A stretch of 64,000 nucleotides of DNA from Lysinibacillus capsici (GCF_003367505.1 NZ_PXXX01000018.1:62001-126000), one strand, 5' to 3'. Counted from the first letter of the stretch, positions 44,935 through 54,565 are shown. The notes: generated from the letters alone by a model not told the origin. A program made the numbers and translations.

Positions 44935-45474
44935 TTAGGATCGAATTGTTTTCAAAGCAGTTGACCATGGCACAAGCTGATCTAACATTTGATGAACTGA
45001 ATCTGCTTGCACCTCTTTTGGTTTAAAGACAGAGCCGTTTTCAAAATCAGTAAATAATGATAATGCTGGATGTACTCGAACATCTGCAACTAGCAATTCT
45101 CCAAGAATTCCTCGTAGATGCTCTGCTGCACGCGCACCTCCAACAGAACCATAAGAGACGATACCAGCAGCTTTATTGTTCCATTCAACTCGTAAATAAT
45201 CTAATGCATTTTTTAATGCACCTGTAATGGAGTGATTGTACTCCGCAACAATAAATACAAAGCCGTCACAAGCTGCTACTTTTTCTGACCATGCAGCTAC
45301 CCCAGAAGTATCTCCACCTGGTTCCCCTAAAAATGGTAATTTAAATTCAGCGATATCAATTATTTCATATTCCGCATCACGACGTTTTTCCGCAACTTCC
45401 TTTACCCAAGCTCCAACTTGTGGGCTTACACGACCTTCTCGCGTACTTCCTAAAATAATACCGATTTTTAACAT
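44935..45474 (-). CDS. NADPH-dependent FMN reductase (flavodoxin-like quinone/azo reductase)
   Basis: 179 residues of the NADPH_FMN_red family. Flavin-binding motif GSTREGRVSPQVGAW is near residues 8-22. AEYNHSITGALKNALDYL (about 78-95) is the family's second FMN loop, and GSVGGARAAEHLR (about 109-121) the third. It reduces quinones, azo dyes or chromate with NADPH. I use ATG 45474 after GAGGAGG; a longer start (45498) overlaps that ribosome-binding site. An inverted repeat at 45608-45627 may be its operator. Confidence 0.88.
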   Translation of the reverse strand: MLKIGIILGSTREGRVSPQVGAWVKEVAEKRRDAEYEIIDIAEFKLPFLGEPGGDTSGVAAWSEKVAACDGFVFIVAEYNHSITGALKNALDYLRVEWNNKAAGIVSYGSVGGARAAEHLRGILGELLVADVRVHPALSLFTDFENGSVFKPKEVQADSVHQMLDQLVPWSTALKTIRS

Positions 45475-45607
45475 ATGACGCCTCCTCTTATCATCCATTC
45501 TTGTGACTCCATCACGGTTTATCGTACGTGTTCGCCACTCGTAACCATTTTGGTCAGAAAAATATCCCTTTATTCATCACCCGTTAATTAGCTCTGAATA
45601 GTTAGAA

Positions 45608-45627
45608 TTGAATTATCTCTAATTCAA
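45608..45627. promoter_or_regulatory. Inverted repeat upstream of the FMN reductase gene
   Basis: TTGAATTA-TCTC-TAATTCAA, arms perfect at 8 bp and a further TTA match outside. It lies about 135 bases before the reductase ATG. Its size suits a MarR or HxlR/DUF24-type repressor, such as those that control azoreductases in Bacillus. Confidence 0.45.
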
Positions 45628-45688
45628 GATTAAGGTATCATCAACCATTCTTTCCTGTCAAATATTTAATCTAGAGGGATAAAGAGGA

Positions 45689-45937
45689 TTATTTTGTTTT
45701 AATGGGCTGCTCCAATGCCTCTAATTCCTCTTCAATAGAGGCGTATTGTCTTTCCACAACATACTTGGCATCTGACAAGGCAGCATTATAAATATAGGGG
45801 GCAATATGCTCTTTGATAAAATCTAACATACGTTCAGCTTCAAATTCACTAATGTCTTCATCACGCTGATTATAAAAAAAACGTTGAATATCAGCAAGAA
45901 TCATTTCCTGCTGATCTTTAGATAAACGAATAAACAA
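45689..45937 (-). CDS. DUF2164 family protein
   Basis: 82 residues: FIRLSKDQQEMILADIQRFF and DEDISEFEAERMLDFIKEHI match the DUF2164 pattern, which has no assigned function. TTG 45937 is the likely start, with GGAGAG seven bases upstream; a GTG at 45952 is less well placed. The coding C-terminus (QPIKTK) is basic. It stands alone. Confidence 0.75.
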   Translation of the reverse strand: MFIRLSKDQQEMILADIQRFFYNQRDEDISEFEAERMLDFIKEHIAPYIYNAALSDAKYVVERQYASIEEELEALEQPIKTK

Positions 45938-46006
45938 GACAACTCTCTCCACTTCTGTTAATCAATTTTCTCTACATCTTATCACTGTTCATAGATTCCT
46001 TGCATT

Positions 46007-46044
46007 CAAAAAGGCTGAAACACTAGTACTGCTAGCGTTCAGCC
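46007..46044 (-). terminator. Intrinsic terminator of the small membrane protein gene
   Basis: On the minus strand GGCTGAACGCTAG and CTAGTGTTTCAGCC pair with one or two mismatches, then TTTTTG. Confidence 0.7.
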
Positions 46045-46049
46045 CCATC

Positions 46050-46274
46050 TCATTGTTTACATTCAAATGAGTAGCTAGTGGATAAAAAGTTTTTCTCCTT
46101 TGCTACAATTGCTTGTCCACCATCATCTTCACATTGCTGTGTCATTGCATCGATTTTCTTATCATTGACCATATTGGTCATCACCGTCATACCAATACCA
46201 AAAACAACGATGAATAAACCAATCATGATCCATAGCTTGCCTGCTTTATTACCAGCTGGTCTTTCATTAGCCAT
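46050..46274 (-). CDS. Small membrane protein (74 aa)
   Basis: Residues 1-12 are polar, 13-35 form a membrane helix (LWIMIGLFIVVFGIGMTVM), and the rest holds two Cys (QQCEDDGG and FECKQ) that could form a disulfide outside the cell. GAGGGAA precedes the ATG. It lies 14 bases after yqfO in the same direction and is probably in the same operon. The family is not recognised. Confidence 0.65.
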   Translation of the reverse strand: MANERPAGNKAGKLWIMIGLFIVVFGIGMTVMTNMVNDKKIDAMTQQCEDDGGQAIVAKEKNFLSTSYSFECKQ

Positions 46275-46288
46275 ATTAGTTCCCTCAC

Positions 46289-47410
46289 TTATACAAATAA
46301 AAATGGTTCTGTATGGATCGTTGATTGGATGAATTCAACCAAATATTTTTTATCCTCACATAGTTCAGCCATTTTTTTTGCTACTCCTGCAATCATTACC
46401 TTTTCTACATGATGACCAGGATCTACTATTTGCAGATCAATGGCTTGTGCGTCCTGAGCTGTATGGAAGTACATATCGCCTGTTAAGAAAACATCAGCTC
46501 CTGCACGTTTTGCCGCATAGATATATTTATTACCATCTCCACCAACAAGCGCAACCTTGCTGACCTTCGATTGTAAATCACCCACTACACGCACAGCTGG
46601 CACATCTAGTTGCTGTTTAACGAATTCAGCAAATTGTTGTAACGTCATGTCCTTTGTTAAGTAACCTACACGCCCTAATCCCATCACATTTGTTTGCTGC
46701 TCAAGACGTATCACATCATAGGCAGGCTCCTCATAAGGATGACTAGTAAGCATGGCCTTTAACACGCGGCCTTTAATGGATTCAGGAAAAACAACTTCTA
46801 CCTTTACTTCTTCCTCCACATGTAATTCACCAACAGAGCCAACGAACGGATTAGCTCCTGCTAATGCACGGAACCGACCTTCTCCAGTCGTTGTATAACT
46901 ACATGCTTCATAGTCGCCAATACGACCCGCCCCAGCTTTTGCAAGCGCCTCACGTAATGCTTGGGCATTAGCAGTTGGTATAAAGACTGCCAGCTTCAAC
47001 AAATTCTCAGCATACGTTTCTTCTAATATTGACCGGTTTTTTAGCTGTAGGGCATCTGCTAATAAATCATTTACCCCACCTTCGGCTACATCTAAATTTG
47101 TATGAGCGGCATATACAGCAATATCGTGTTTAATGAGCTTTTCATATAAGCGCCCTGCTGGATGATCTGTGCGGATATTCGCTAGGCGTCTAAAGATTGG
47201 TGGATGATGTGCGATAATCAGCTCACAGCCTTTTTCTATTGCCTCATTTGCCACGGCTTCATTGACATCTAACGTCACCAAAACTTTACTTACAGGTTTG
47301 TTGAGGGTCCCTATCGCTAGTCCAATTGGATCATTGTCCATACAAGCTAGTTTTTTGGGCGACCATGCTTCGAACACTTGAATAACTTCTTGGCCATTTA
47401 CCGTTTTCAT
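46289..47410 (-). CDS. yqfO: Nif3-like dinuclear metal centre protein (YqfO)
   Basis: 373 residues. Nif3/DUF34 domain with metal ligands in IIAHHPPIFR (about 65), AAHTNLDVAEGG (about 104) and, near the end, a GDMYFHTAQDA / PGHHVEK segment. A central insert of about 110 residues (about 135-240) is the PII-like domain typical of Bacillus YqfO. Family function is still debated (GTP cyclohydrolase 1 type 2 annotation is old; a metal chaperone role is proposed). AAGGAG lies nine bases upstream, inside the end of trmK, with a one-base gap between genes. Confidence 0.92.
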   Translation of the reverse strand: MKTVNGQEVIQVFEAWSPKKLACMDNDPIGLAIGTLNKPVSKVLVTLDVNEAVANEAIEKGCELIIAHHPPIFRRLANIRTDHPAGRLYEKLIKHDIAVYAAHTNLDVAEGGVNDLLADALQLKNRSILEETYAENLLKLAVFIPTANAQALREALAKAGAGRIGDYEACSYTTTGEGRFRALAGANPFVGSVGELHVEEEVKVEVVFPESIKGRVLKAMLTSHPYEEPAYDVIRLEQQTNVMGLGRVGYLTKDMTLQQFAEFVKQQLDVPAVRVVGDLQSKVSKVALVGGDGNKYIYAAKRAGADVFLTGDMYFHTAQDAQAIDLQIVDPGHHVEKVMIAGVAKKMAELCEDKKYLVEFIQSTIHTEPFLFV

Positions 47411-47411
47411 C

Positions 47412-48104
47412 TTACAAAACTCCTTCTACTAAATGTATCAGAGCCGTTAACTCTGCACGCTTTTCTTCAATTTCAGGTGTTTGTTCTGCTCCTTCAATGG
47501 ATTGTAGTACACGTTGCCAATTGTCTTTTTCACGCAACCATTTTTTCGTAAATGCTGGTGATTTACGCAGGCTTAGCTTAGGTCCAAACAAAATCTCTGC
47601 TGTAGAGAGCTCCATTTGCCCTCTTTGTAACACAAGGATTTCATAGATTTTATCATCTTCCTCTAAAATCTCTTCATCAAGAATCGCCCATTGATGTGCT
47701 AAAGCCCACTCACGGATAACCTTGGCGTGAATATTTGGCTGTAGGATTAGACGTGTGACACCTTGAAGCTTTTCTGGATGCTTCTCTAGAATGGAAACAA
47801 TTAATGGTCCACCCATGCCAGCTATTGTCACCGTATCCACATGGTCAGCTTCTTCTATCGCTGCTAAACCGTCTGCAAGGCGTACTGTAATTTTTTCAGT
47901 TAAGTTTTCCTTCTGTACTTGTCCTACCGCCGATTCATAGGGTCCTTTTACAACTTCCCCTGCTATGGCATATGAGGCAGTCCCTTTGTGAATTAAATAG
48001 CATGGTAGATAGGCATGGTCACTACCAATATCCGCCATGACTGCTCCTGTAGGAACAAATTTCGCTACTGCTTCTAATCGCTTTGAAAGTTTTTGTGCGT
48101 TCAT
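47412..48104 (-). CDS. trmK: tRNA (adenine-22-N1)-methyltransferase TrmK
   Basis: 230 residues. Class I SAM-dependent methyltransferase with motif I GAVMADIGSDHAYLP (about 20-34), motif II region IAGEVVKGP and motif IV TVTIAGMGGPLIVSIL (about 88-103). A C-terminal coiled coil ends the protein. It methylates A22 of bacterial tRNAs. The start is ATG 48104 with AGGCGG upstream. It is translationally linked to yqfO, as in B. subtilis. Confidence 0.92.
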   Translation of the reverse strand: MNAQKLSKRLEAVAKFVPTGAVMADIGSDHAYLPCYLIHKGTASYAIAGEVVKGPYESAVGQVQKENLTEKITVRLADGLAAIEEADHVDTVTIAGMGGPLIVSILEKHPEKLQGVTRLILQPNIHAKVIREWALAHQWAILDEEILEEDDKIYEILVLQRGQMELSTAEILFGPKLSLRKSPAFTKKWLREKDNWQRVLQSIEGAEQTPEIEEKRAELTALIHLVEGVL

Positions 48105-48156
48105 TTTTATACCGCCTATCTTCAATAGAGTCCATTAATAGTATGGATGATGTCGT

Positions 48157-48204
48157 GAAAAAAAACAAATGGAGTTGTCTCACATTTCTATGTGGACAAC
48201 CCCA
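48157..48204 (-). terminator. Intrinsic terminator-like hairpin upstream of trmK
   Basis: On the minus strand GGGGTTGTC and GACAACTCC pair, with an inner CACAT/ATGTG extension, then ATTTG and eight T residues. It lies between cccA and trmK in addition to the hairpin at 48228-48258, and could trap read-through or attenuate trmK. Confidence 0.65.
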
Positions 48205-48223
48205 TCTTCATGATGCTTAAATC

Positions 48224-48258
48224 TAAAAAGTAGCTGTACTATTTCAGTACAGCTACTT
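48224..48258 (-). terminator. Intrinsic terminator of cccA
   Basis: AAGTAGCTGTACT and AGTACAGCTACTT form a perfect 13-bp stem with a 5-base loop, followed by TTTTAG on the minus strand. Confidence 0.85.
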
Positions 48259-48268
48259 GTCAGTTTTA

Positions 48269-48631
48269 CTATTCTAAAGTAGAAATGTATTCAGCGATTG
48301 CTTTTGCTTCCTCTTCAGTTTTCATGTTTGGTTGCATTGGAGTACCTTCGATACCCTTTGTTAAAACTTCTACGATATGTGCTTCATCTAAGCCATGTAG
48401 ATTTGGACCCATACTACCAGTTAAGTCACCACCATGACAACCGATACAAGATTGTACTAGTGCTGAACCATCAGCTTCTGCATCTGTTGTTTCTGTAGTA
48501 GTTTCGCCACCACCCTCATGTTCAGCAGCAATTTCTTTCTTGTTATCTGCACCTTGTAAAGACATGAAGAAAATAAGACCAATACCAAATGCCAGAATTA
48601 AGATGTAAGGAACGACTGGATTGTTTTTCAT
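48269..48631 (-). CDS. cccA: Cytochrome c-550 (membrane-anchored)
   Basis: 120 residues. An N-terminal membrane helix (about 8-25) tethers the protein. An acidic Thr/Glu-rich linker (about 38-55) leads to a small cytochrome c domain. That domain has the heme motif CIGCH (about 62-66) and a Met ligand near PMQPNM (about 98-103). It carries electrons to a cytochrome c oxidase. Position between sigA and trmK is as in B. subtilis. Confidence 0.92.
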   Translation of the reverse strand: MKNNPVVPYILILAFGIGLIFFMSLQGADNKKEIAAEHEGGGETTTETTDAEADGSALVQSCIGCHGGDLTGSMGPNLHGLDEAHIVEVLTKGIEGTPMQPNMKTEEEAKAIAEYISTLE

Positions 48632-49093
48632 AAGTTTCCCCTCCTCATTTTAAGTCTACTTCTATTATAATATAGAATCAGTCAACATCTAATATTGTAC
48701 TTCATTAACAAAGAAACGAAAAGCCCTATTCGCTAAGTTTTCCTTTGTTTGTAACAAATTCGACATTTCTGTATCTATTGGATAAAATATGTCTTGCCAA
48801 CATCCAAAATTGGTCAAATTTATCCTTTTATACAATTTCTTTTTCATTATATTTATGCTGTTATCATACCCTTTTCACTCATTGATATACCCAAAATTAA
48901 AAAATCTGTACGTTTTTAATTAGCGTACAGATTTTGAATCTGCTGAGGTAAAAACTTTAACATGATACTGACCCTATTATAGATAAATTGTCACAAATTA
49001 TGGTTTTATATAAACACTAAAGATCAATTAAGTTTCTAACCTGATTTAGTAGATGGAGTTCCTTGTACATCGATAGAAATACCATTTGCTAAA
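48632..49093. other. 462-base gene-free stretch with terminator and small relic
   Basis: It holds the cccA upstream region (TATAAT on the minus strand near 48666), AT-rich filler and a minus-strand terminator at 48895-48935. From 49036 to 49104 it also holds a coding-like frame (DLANGISIDVQGTPSTKSG then stop) whose ends form part of a 10-bp inverted repeat. Confidence 0.4.
48895..48935 (-). terminator. Intrinsic terminator downstream of the 188-aa membrane protein gene
   Basis: AAAATCTGTACG and CGTACAGATTTT form a 12-bp stem with an 11-base loop. On the minus strand a T-rich tract follows. Confidence 0.7.
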
Positions 49094-49660
49094 TCAGGAT
49101 AAATTTATGATATAGTACCCAACTAGTGCTATTAATCCTAAAGCACCTGAGACTGTGAAATATAGAAGTTTCATTTTAATACCTGACAAAAGCCAAATGA
49201 CACAATTTGCTGCAATCAAGCAAAATAAAACCGTATTATTTCCACTAAAATATGTAGTACAAATGCGGATCGACATACTAAATAACAGGATGGCCGCTAG
49301 TACATGAAAAATGGGAGCTAGTAGATGTTTTTTTCGAGCCATTTGCCACGCAGCAATAAATAAGATGCATGCACCTACTCCCACGATTACTGTAAAAATC
49401 AATGTTAAAGATTGCATTGTAAAATAGAGTGCCAAAACAGCCATTATGGCGATACATAGACCCACTACCAATAGGATCATTTTTCTTTTTTCTGATGGCA
49501 AGACCGCTTGTTTAGGATGTTGCACTGGTTCTAACTCCTCTATGTCAGCCCCCTCCGTATAAAGAGCTGCTAAAAAGTCACAATAGTGCTCAGGTAAAAG
49601 TTTATTTTGCTTCCAAAACAAAATTTCATTAAGGATTATTTTTTTGCGAGGATTTGTCAT
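49094..49660 (-). CDS. Hypothetical membrane protein (188 aa)
   Basis: A soluble N-terminal region (about 1-60; MTNPRKKIILNEILFWKQNK) precedes five to six hydrophobic segments (about 65-187). The N-terminal part, with KLLPEHYCDFLAALY, resembles the short helical heads of Bacillus proteins annotated only as membrane proteins. ATG 49660 follows GGAG by eight bases. It sits between sigA and cccA, where Bacillus has small lineage-specific genes. Confidence 0.65.
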   Translation of the reverse strand: MTNPRKKIILNEILFWKQNKLLPEHYCDFLAALYTEGADIEELEPVQHPKQAVLPSEKRKMILLVVGLCIAIMAVLALYFTMQSLTLIFTVIVGVGACILFIAAWQMARKKHLLAPIFHVLAAILLFSMSIRICTTYFSGNNTVLFCLIAANCVIWLLSGIKMKLLYFTVSGALGLIALVGYYIINLS

Positions 49661-49841
49661 AGTGTTAGCTCCAAACATTGCTTAATAATGGTTGTATTAC
49701 AATTTTATCTCACACTATTTGAAAACACATCTGTATAAAGTCGCAAATCTAGCATTTCCCTCATTCTAATTATCTATGATTGCCTAACATCGATAGGTGA
49801 ATAGCAGGGCTAATTTCTTTTTGTTGACTTTTCAATTCTAT

Positions 49842-49891
49842 AAAAAAGGAGCTATACCAATTAGTCATTTTCTCACTACTTGGATAGCTCC
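49842..49891 (-). terminator. Intrinsic terminator of the dnaG-sigA operon
   Basis: On the minus strand GGAGCTATCCAA and TTGGTATAGCTCC pair (one mismatch) around a long loop, then six T residues. Confidence 0.75.
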
Positions 49892-49905
49892 AGCTATTTT
49901 AAATT

Positions 49906-51033
49906 TTATTCTAAGAAGTCTTTTAAACGTTTACTACGAGAAGGATGGCGTAATTTTCTTAGTGCTTTCGCCTCGATTTGACGAATACGTTCACGCGTTA
50001 CGCCAAAGACTTTCCCAACCTCTTCTAATGTACGTGTGCGACCATCGTCTAACCCAAAACGTAAACGAAGTACGTTTTCCTCACGGTCTGTTAACGTATC
50101 TAGTACATCTTCTAATTGTTCTTTTAACAGTTCATAGGCTGCATGGTCGGAAGGAGATTGTGCTTCTGAATCCTCGATAAAGTCTCCTAAATGGGAATCA
50201 TCTTCTTCTCCAATTGGTGTTTCAAGAGATACTGGTTCTTGTGCAATTTTTAAAATTTCACGTACTTTTTCAGGTGTTAAATCCATTTCTTCTCCAATTT
50301 CCTCTGGAGAAGGCTCACGACCTAAATCTTGTAAAAGTTGACGTTGTACACGTATTAATTTATTAATGGTTTCGACCATATGAACAGGAATACGAATCGT
50401 ACGCGCTTGGTCAGCGATTGCGCGTGTAATCGCCTGACGAATCCACCATGTAGCGTAAGTCGAGAACTTAAATCCTTTACGATAATCGAATTTTTCAACA
50501 GCCTTAATAAGACCCATATTTCCTTCTTGAATTAAATCAAGGAATAGCATTCCACGACCAACATAGCGTTTTGCAATCGATACAACTAGACGTAAGTTCG
50601 CTTCCGCAAGGCGTTTACGCGCTTCCTCGTCCCCTTGCTCAATACGTTCAGCAAGTGCAATTTCTTGCTCAGCAGATAATAAATCTACTCGGCCGATTTC
50701 TTTTAAATACATACGTACAGGGTCATTGATTTTAACACCTGGTGGCACACTCAAATCATTTAAGTCGAAAGTTTCTTCGTTCGCTTCTTCTTTCATTAGA
50801 CTTTCTTCTTCAAATTCTTCTTTTCCAATGATTTGAATATCTTTATGCTTTTCAAGATCCTCAGCAAAATGGAAAATTTCTTCGTTTTCCAATTCATAAG
50901 GTGTTAGTTTCTCTGAAATTTCTTTCATTGAAATTTCACCCTCTGTTTTTGCTTTTTCTTGTAGGAATTTTTTTGCATCATCTAATGTAATTTCTACTTC
51001 TATCTCTTTTGAACGTTCTGACTTGTCCGCCAT
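49906..51033 (-). CDS. sigA: Primary sigma factor SigA
   Basis: 375 residues, the Bacillus length. Acidic region 1.1 covers about 1-80. Region 2 contains [20 protein letters not shown] and [14 protein letters not shown] (core binding and -10 recognition). Region 3 follows, then region 4 with the [23 protein letters not shown] (-35 recognition). It directs housekeeping transcription. It lies 32 bases after dnaG in the same operon. Confidence 0.97.
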   Translation of the reverse strand: MADKSERSKEIEVEITLDDAKKFLQEKAKTEGEISMKEISEKLTPYELENEEIFHFAEDLEKHKDIQIIGKEEFEEESLMKEEANEETFDLNDLSVPPGVKINDPVRMYLKEIGRVDLLSAEQEIALAERIEQGDEEARKRLAEANLRLVVSIAKRYVGRGMLFLDLIQEGNMGLIKAVEKFDYRKGFKFSTYATWWIRQAITRAIADQARTIRIPVHMVETINKLIRVQRQLLQDLGREPSPEEIGEEMDLTPEKVREILKIAQEPVSLETPIGEEDDSHLGDFIEDSEAQSPSDHAAYELLKEQLEDVLDTLTDREENVLRLRFGLDDGRTRTLEEVGKVFGVTRERIRQIEAKALRKLRHPSRSKRLKDFLE

Positions 51034-51065
51034 AAACCTTCCTCCTTCTAAACAACCGAATCGGG

Positions 51066-52892
51066 TTAAATCGCCGATAACGATTTTCTTAAATGAATAA
51101 TCTGTTGGGCGATTTCAAGTGCACGTGCATACTCATGCATCTTCTCCGCTTCCTTTGACTCATGCATCTTTTGATAAATTTCTTGCTCAATTCTATATTT
51201 TTGAAGCTGACGGATAGAGTCCATAACCTCTGCCTCTGCTTGATCTGGATCTCGCTCAACTAAAGCCGCTTCCATGACAATTTTTCGTAATTCAGCGTCA
51301 TCCAAAATTTCCACAAAACGTTGATAATCAGGATGACCATACTCCTCATAAAATCCAACTAAGCGAACAAAAACTGCCATATAGGCATCTCGTACAAATG
51401 GCTCTTTTTGCTCACTACGTAATACCCTGTCCACTACATCTATATTATGAAGCATATGAGCCAGTAATAAACGTTCGGCACGTTCGGCTGCGTCCATAGG
51501 CTTTTGTTGTTGCGTGACTGGCATTGAAGGTATCTGTGTAGGCATTTCTACTTTAGCAGAACGTACCTGATTAGCCTCCAGTTTTCGGAATTGGGCATAA
51601 ATGGCTTCTTCCGAGATGTTTGTTTCATTTGATAGCTGTCGTATATACAAATCTCGTTCAACTGGTGAAGATCTTCCCACTAGCTGCTCAAGAACTTCTT
51701 GAATATATTGAAGCGTATCATTTTCAAATTGAAAGTTCTTATTGCGTCTAGCATGCATCATCATAAAAGCAATATACGCATGAGGTTTTTCCAAAATTTG
51801 TTCCTTAAATGCTTGTCCACCTAAAGTGTGAATGTATTCATCAGGATCTAATTTTTCTGGCAACACGGCAATATCAACTTTCATTCGCTCTGTATGCAGT
51901 AGCTGCGCCGCTCGTTTCGCTGCATCAAATCCAGCATTATCACCATCATAGCAAATCGTAATTTGCTCTACTAAGCGCTTTAGCTTTGTGATATGCTGAT
52001 TTGTTAACGAAGTACCCATTGTCGCAACAACATTCATGACACCTACAGAGTTGGCTGCTAAAACGTCCATAAATCCTTCCATCAATACTACTTGACGATT
52101 TTTTCTGATAGAAGTTCGTGCTTTATCTAGGTTATACAGCACTTCACTTTTTTGGAAAATTGGTGATTCTGGACTATTTAAATATTTTGCTTCCTCACCA
52201 TTGGATGAAAGGATACGTCCTGAGAAGGCAATAATTTTACCATTCTCATCTCGAATAGGAAACATGATACGTCCTCTAAAACGATCAAAATAACGCTCTT
52301 CTCCCTCTCTTTTGATGATTAAGCCACTTTCGGCAATTTCTTGTAAGTTATAACCTTTTCTTTCAAGCAATATTGTTAATGCATCAAAGCTTGGGAGAGA
52401 CCAACCAATGTTATTAGATTCGATAAGTTCCCTTGTAAATCCTCTTTCTAGCAAATAATTTAAAGGTTCTTCACCATCTTCTGTATTCAACAGTAAATGA
52501 TGAAAAAAATCTGCTGCAAAAGCGTGTGCTTCTTTCATCCTTTCTTCCGCTTTAGATATCTTTTTCGTTCCTCCAGGGAAACTTGGCTCAACATCTAAGT
52601 GTATGCCAACACGTTCCCCAAGTTTCACAACTGCATCAGGAAAAGAAATGCCTTCAATATCCATTACAAAAGTAATGGCATTGCCCCCTGCACCACAACC
52701 AAAGCAATGAAAAATTTGCTTGTCTGTAGATACAGAAAAAGACGGTGTTTGCTCTCCATGAAATGGACAGAGACCAAACCAATTTCGCCCACGCTTAGTA
52801 AGCTGCATGTATTCACTAATAACATCAACGATATCTGATTGTGTGCGAATCTGCTCAATTACTTCTTCTGGAATCTTCCCTGCCAAATCCAT
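51066..52892 (-). CDS. dnaG: DNA primase
   Basis: About 608 residues. N-terminal zinc-binding domain ([22 protein letters not shown]). A catalytic core follows with the TOPRIM motifs [10 protein letters not shown] (about 270) and ICYDGDNAG (about 315), and a C-terminal helicase-binding domain. It synthesises RNA primers for replication. I place the start at the ATG before [14 protein letters not shown], close to the usual family N-terminus; the frame extends to 52964 but those 24 residues lack homology-like content. A TTG two codons later is an alternative. Confidence 0.93.
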   Translation of the reverse strand: MDLAGKIPEEVIEQIRTQSDIVDVISEYMQLTKRGRNWFGLCPFHGEQTPSFSVSTDKQIFHCFGCGAGGNAITFVMDIEGISFPDAVVKLGERVGIHLDVEPSFPGGTKKISKAEERMKEAHAFAADFFHHLLLNTEDGEEPLNYLLERGFTRELIESNNIGWSLPSFDALTILLERKGYNLQEIAESGLIIKREGEERYFDRFRGRIMFPIRDENGKIIAFSGRILSSNGEEAKYLNSPESPIFQKSEVLYNLDKARTSIRKNRQVVLMEGFMDVLAANSVGVMNVVATMGTSLTNQHITKLKRLVEQITICYDGDNAGFDAAKRAAQLLHTERMKVDIAVLPEKLDPDEYIHTLGGQAFKEQILEKPHAYIAFMMMHARRNKNFQFENDTLQYIQEVLEQLVGRSSPVERDLYIRQLSNETNISEEAIYAQFRKLEANQVRSAKVEMPTQIPSMPVTQQQKPMDAAERAERLLLAHMLHNIDVVDRVLRSEQKEPFVRDAYMAVFVRLVGFYEEYGHPDYQRFVEILDDAELRKIVMEAALVERDPDQAEAEVMDSIRQLQKYRIEQEIYQKMHESKEAEKMHEYARALEIAQQIIHLRKSLSAI

Positions 52893-53010
52893 CACCATCT
52901 TTAATATTTGCGTTCTAGAAACACAATTCGCTATTCGTTTTAAAATTCCTTTATTTCTCGACAAAAAATTAGGATTTTTCTCTTATAAATATTTTTACCA
53001 CAATTTTATT

Positions 53011-53039
53011 ATTATAAAACAAAAATTAGTTTTTATCTA
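53011..53039 (-). promoter_or_regulatory. Likely promoter of dnaG-sigA
   Basis: On the minus strand TAGATA (53034-53039), a 17-base spacer and a perfect TATAAT (53011-53016), just after the yqfL terminator. Confidence 0.5.
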
Positions 53040-53059
53040 TACCATTTTCAAAATCCACT

Positions 53060-53092
53060 CAAAAAAACCGCCTCTGCTAACCGAGGTGGTTT
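53060..53092 (-). terminator. Intrinsic terminator of ccpN-yqfL
   Basis: AAACCACCTCGG and CCGAGGTGGTTT-type arms (AAACCGCCTC on the plus strand) form a stem with one mismatch; seven T residues follow on the minus strand. Confidence 0.8.
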
Positions 53093-53104
53093 AAAATTCT
53101 ATCC

Positions 53105-53917
53105 TTATTTACAGGTCAAAATATGTTCGATAATCGTATTTGCTGTCTCTTCAACAGCTTTATTTGTCACATCGATAACTTGACAACCTATTCTACCGAC
53201 AATTTTTTCAAAATGCTGAATCTCATCAAGAATTCTTTCATGCTGTGCATAGATAGCATCATCATTCAAGCCGAGAGACATTAATCTTTCTTTCCGAATT
53301 GAGTTTAACTTCTCAGGGGAAATAATCAATCCAAAGCATTTTTTAGGGTCTATCTGTAATAGCTCTTCTGGTGGTTCTACCTCTGGCACTAAAGGTACAT
53401 TCGCCACTTTATATTTTTTATGGGCTAAATATTGTGATAGTGGTGTTTTAGAAGTTCGTGATACACCAACTAGTACAATATCAGCCTGTAATAATCCTCT
53501 TGGATCTCTACCATCATCATATTTTACCGCAAATTCAATCGCTTCAATTTTTTTGAAATAATCATCATCCAGCAGATGAACAATACCAGGCGTTTCTAAT
53601 GGATTTTCTTCCATAAAAGCTGCCATTGATTGTAAGGCTGGCCCTAAGATATCCACAGCCTGAATTTTTTCTTGTTCACATAAATCATGTAATAATTTAC
53701 GCATTTCTTGGCGAACAAGTGTATAAACAATAAACGCTCGCTGTTGCGAAGCAAGAAAAACAATTTTACGGATAAGCTCCTCTGATTGAATATGTGGAAA
53801 TCGACGAATCACAGTATTTTCAAGACCCGGTCGGAACTGGCTAATAACCGCTTTTGCAACTTGATCACCAGTTTCACCGACAGAATCAGATACAACAAAT
53901 ACGCGTAGTCTTTTCAT
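53105..53917 (-). CDS. yqfL: Pyruvate phosphate dikinase regulatory-type kinase/phosphorylase (YqfL)
   Basis: 270 residues, equal to B. subtilis YqfL. DUF299/PPSR family with the nucleotide-binding loop GVSRTSKTPLSQYLA (about 147-161) and the N-terminal VFVVSDSVGETGDQVAKA. Relatives phosphorylate and dephosphorylate PPDK or PEP synthetase. In B. subtilis YqfL modulates CcpN activity. ATG 53917 is chosen because AAGGAG lies just upstream; the in-frame ATG at 53932 contains that ribosome-binding site. It follows ccpN directly. Confidence 0.92.
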   Translation of the reverse strand: MKRLRVFVVSDSVGETGDQVAKAVISQFRPGLENTVIRRFPHIQSEELIRKIVFLASQQRAFIVYTLVRQEMRKLLHDLCEQEKIQAVDILGPALQSMAAFMEENPLETPGIVHLLDDDYFKKIEAIEFAVKYDDGRDPRGLLQADIVLVGVSRTSKTPLSQYLAHKKYKVANVPLVPEVEPPEELLQIDPKKCFGLIISPEKLNSIRKERLMSLGLNDDAIYAQHERILDEIQHFEKIVGRIGCQVIDVTNKAVEETANTIIEHILTCK

Positions 53918-53932
53918 GCAGCTCTCCTTCAT

Positions 53933-54565
53933 TTAGACATTTTGTGCAAGAGATAAGAAAGCCCGTGTAATCGTTGTTTTTGTAAGACGACCAACAATCG
54001 TTAAACCACCCTCTTGCGGTTCAACTACTGGTAGTGAATCAACCTCACGTTCAATAAGTTTGTTCGCTGCAACAATTAAAGAATCTGATCTTTCACAGTA
54101 CGAAATATTTGGCATACGCGTCATAATAATATGTACTGGAATTTTATTTAAATCCTGCGTGCCAATACTTGTACGCAGTAAATCTTTGCGAGATAGTACG
54201 CCTGTCAAAAACTCATTCTTATCTACGACAAAGAGTGTACCAACATCTTCTGAAAACATAAAGCAAATTGCATCATAAACCGTCATTGTTTCAGGGACAA
54301 CTACTGGCCCTGAATGAAAATCCTTCACTTTTAAATTGTGAATACTATCTATTAATGTAACAGATGCCTTCTTACCTGAATAAAAATAACCAACCCTTGG
54401 TCTTGCATCCAGAAATCCTGCCATTGTTAGGATTGCTAAATCCGGTCTTAGAGTTGCTCTTGTCAGATTGAGACGTTCGGCAATATGTTCCCCCGTAATA
54501 GGGCCATTTTCTTTCACAATTTGTAATATGTCTTCCTGACGTTTATTGAGTTCGATTGGACTCAC
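53933..54565 (-). CDS. ccpN: Gluconeogenesis repressor CcpN
   Basis: 210 residues. N-terminal winged HTH (IELNKRQEDILQIV; HIAERLNLTRATLRPDLAIL, about 25-46) followed by two CBS domains (about 85-140 and 147-205). In B. subtilis CcpN represses gapB, pckA and the small RNA sr1 when sugars are present; ATP and ADP bind the CBS pair. The start GTG 54565 fits the known N-terminus, but the only GAGGCG lies directly against it, so initiation may be weak. Confidence 0.93.
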   Translation of the reverse strand: MSPIELNKRQEDILQIVKENGPITGEHIAERLNLTRATLRPDLAILTMAGFLDARPRVGYFYSGKKASVTLIDSIHNLKVKDFHSGPVVVPETMTVYDAICFMFSEDVGTLFVVDKNEFLTGVLSRKDLLRTSIGTQDLNKIPVHIIMTRMPNISYCERSDSLIVAANKLIEREVDSLPVVEPQEGGLTIVGRLTKTTITRAFLSLAQNV

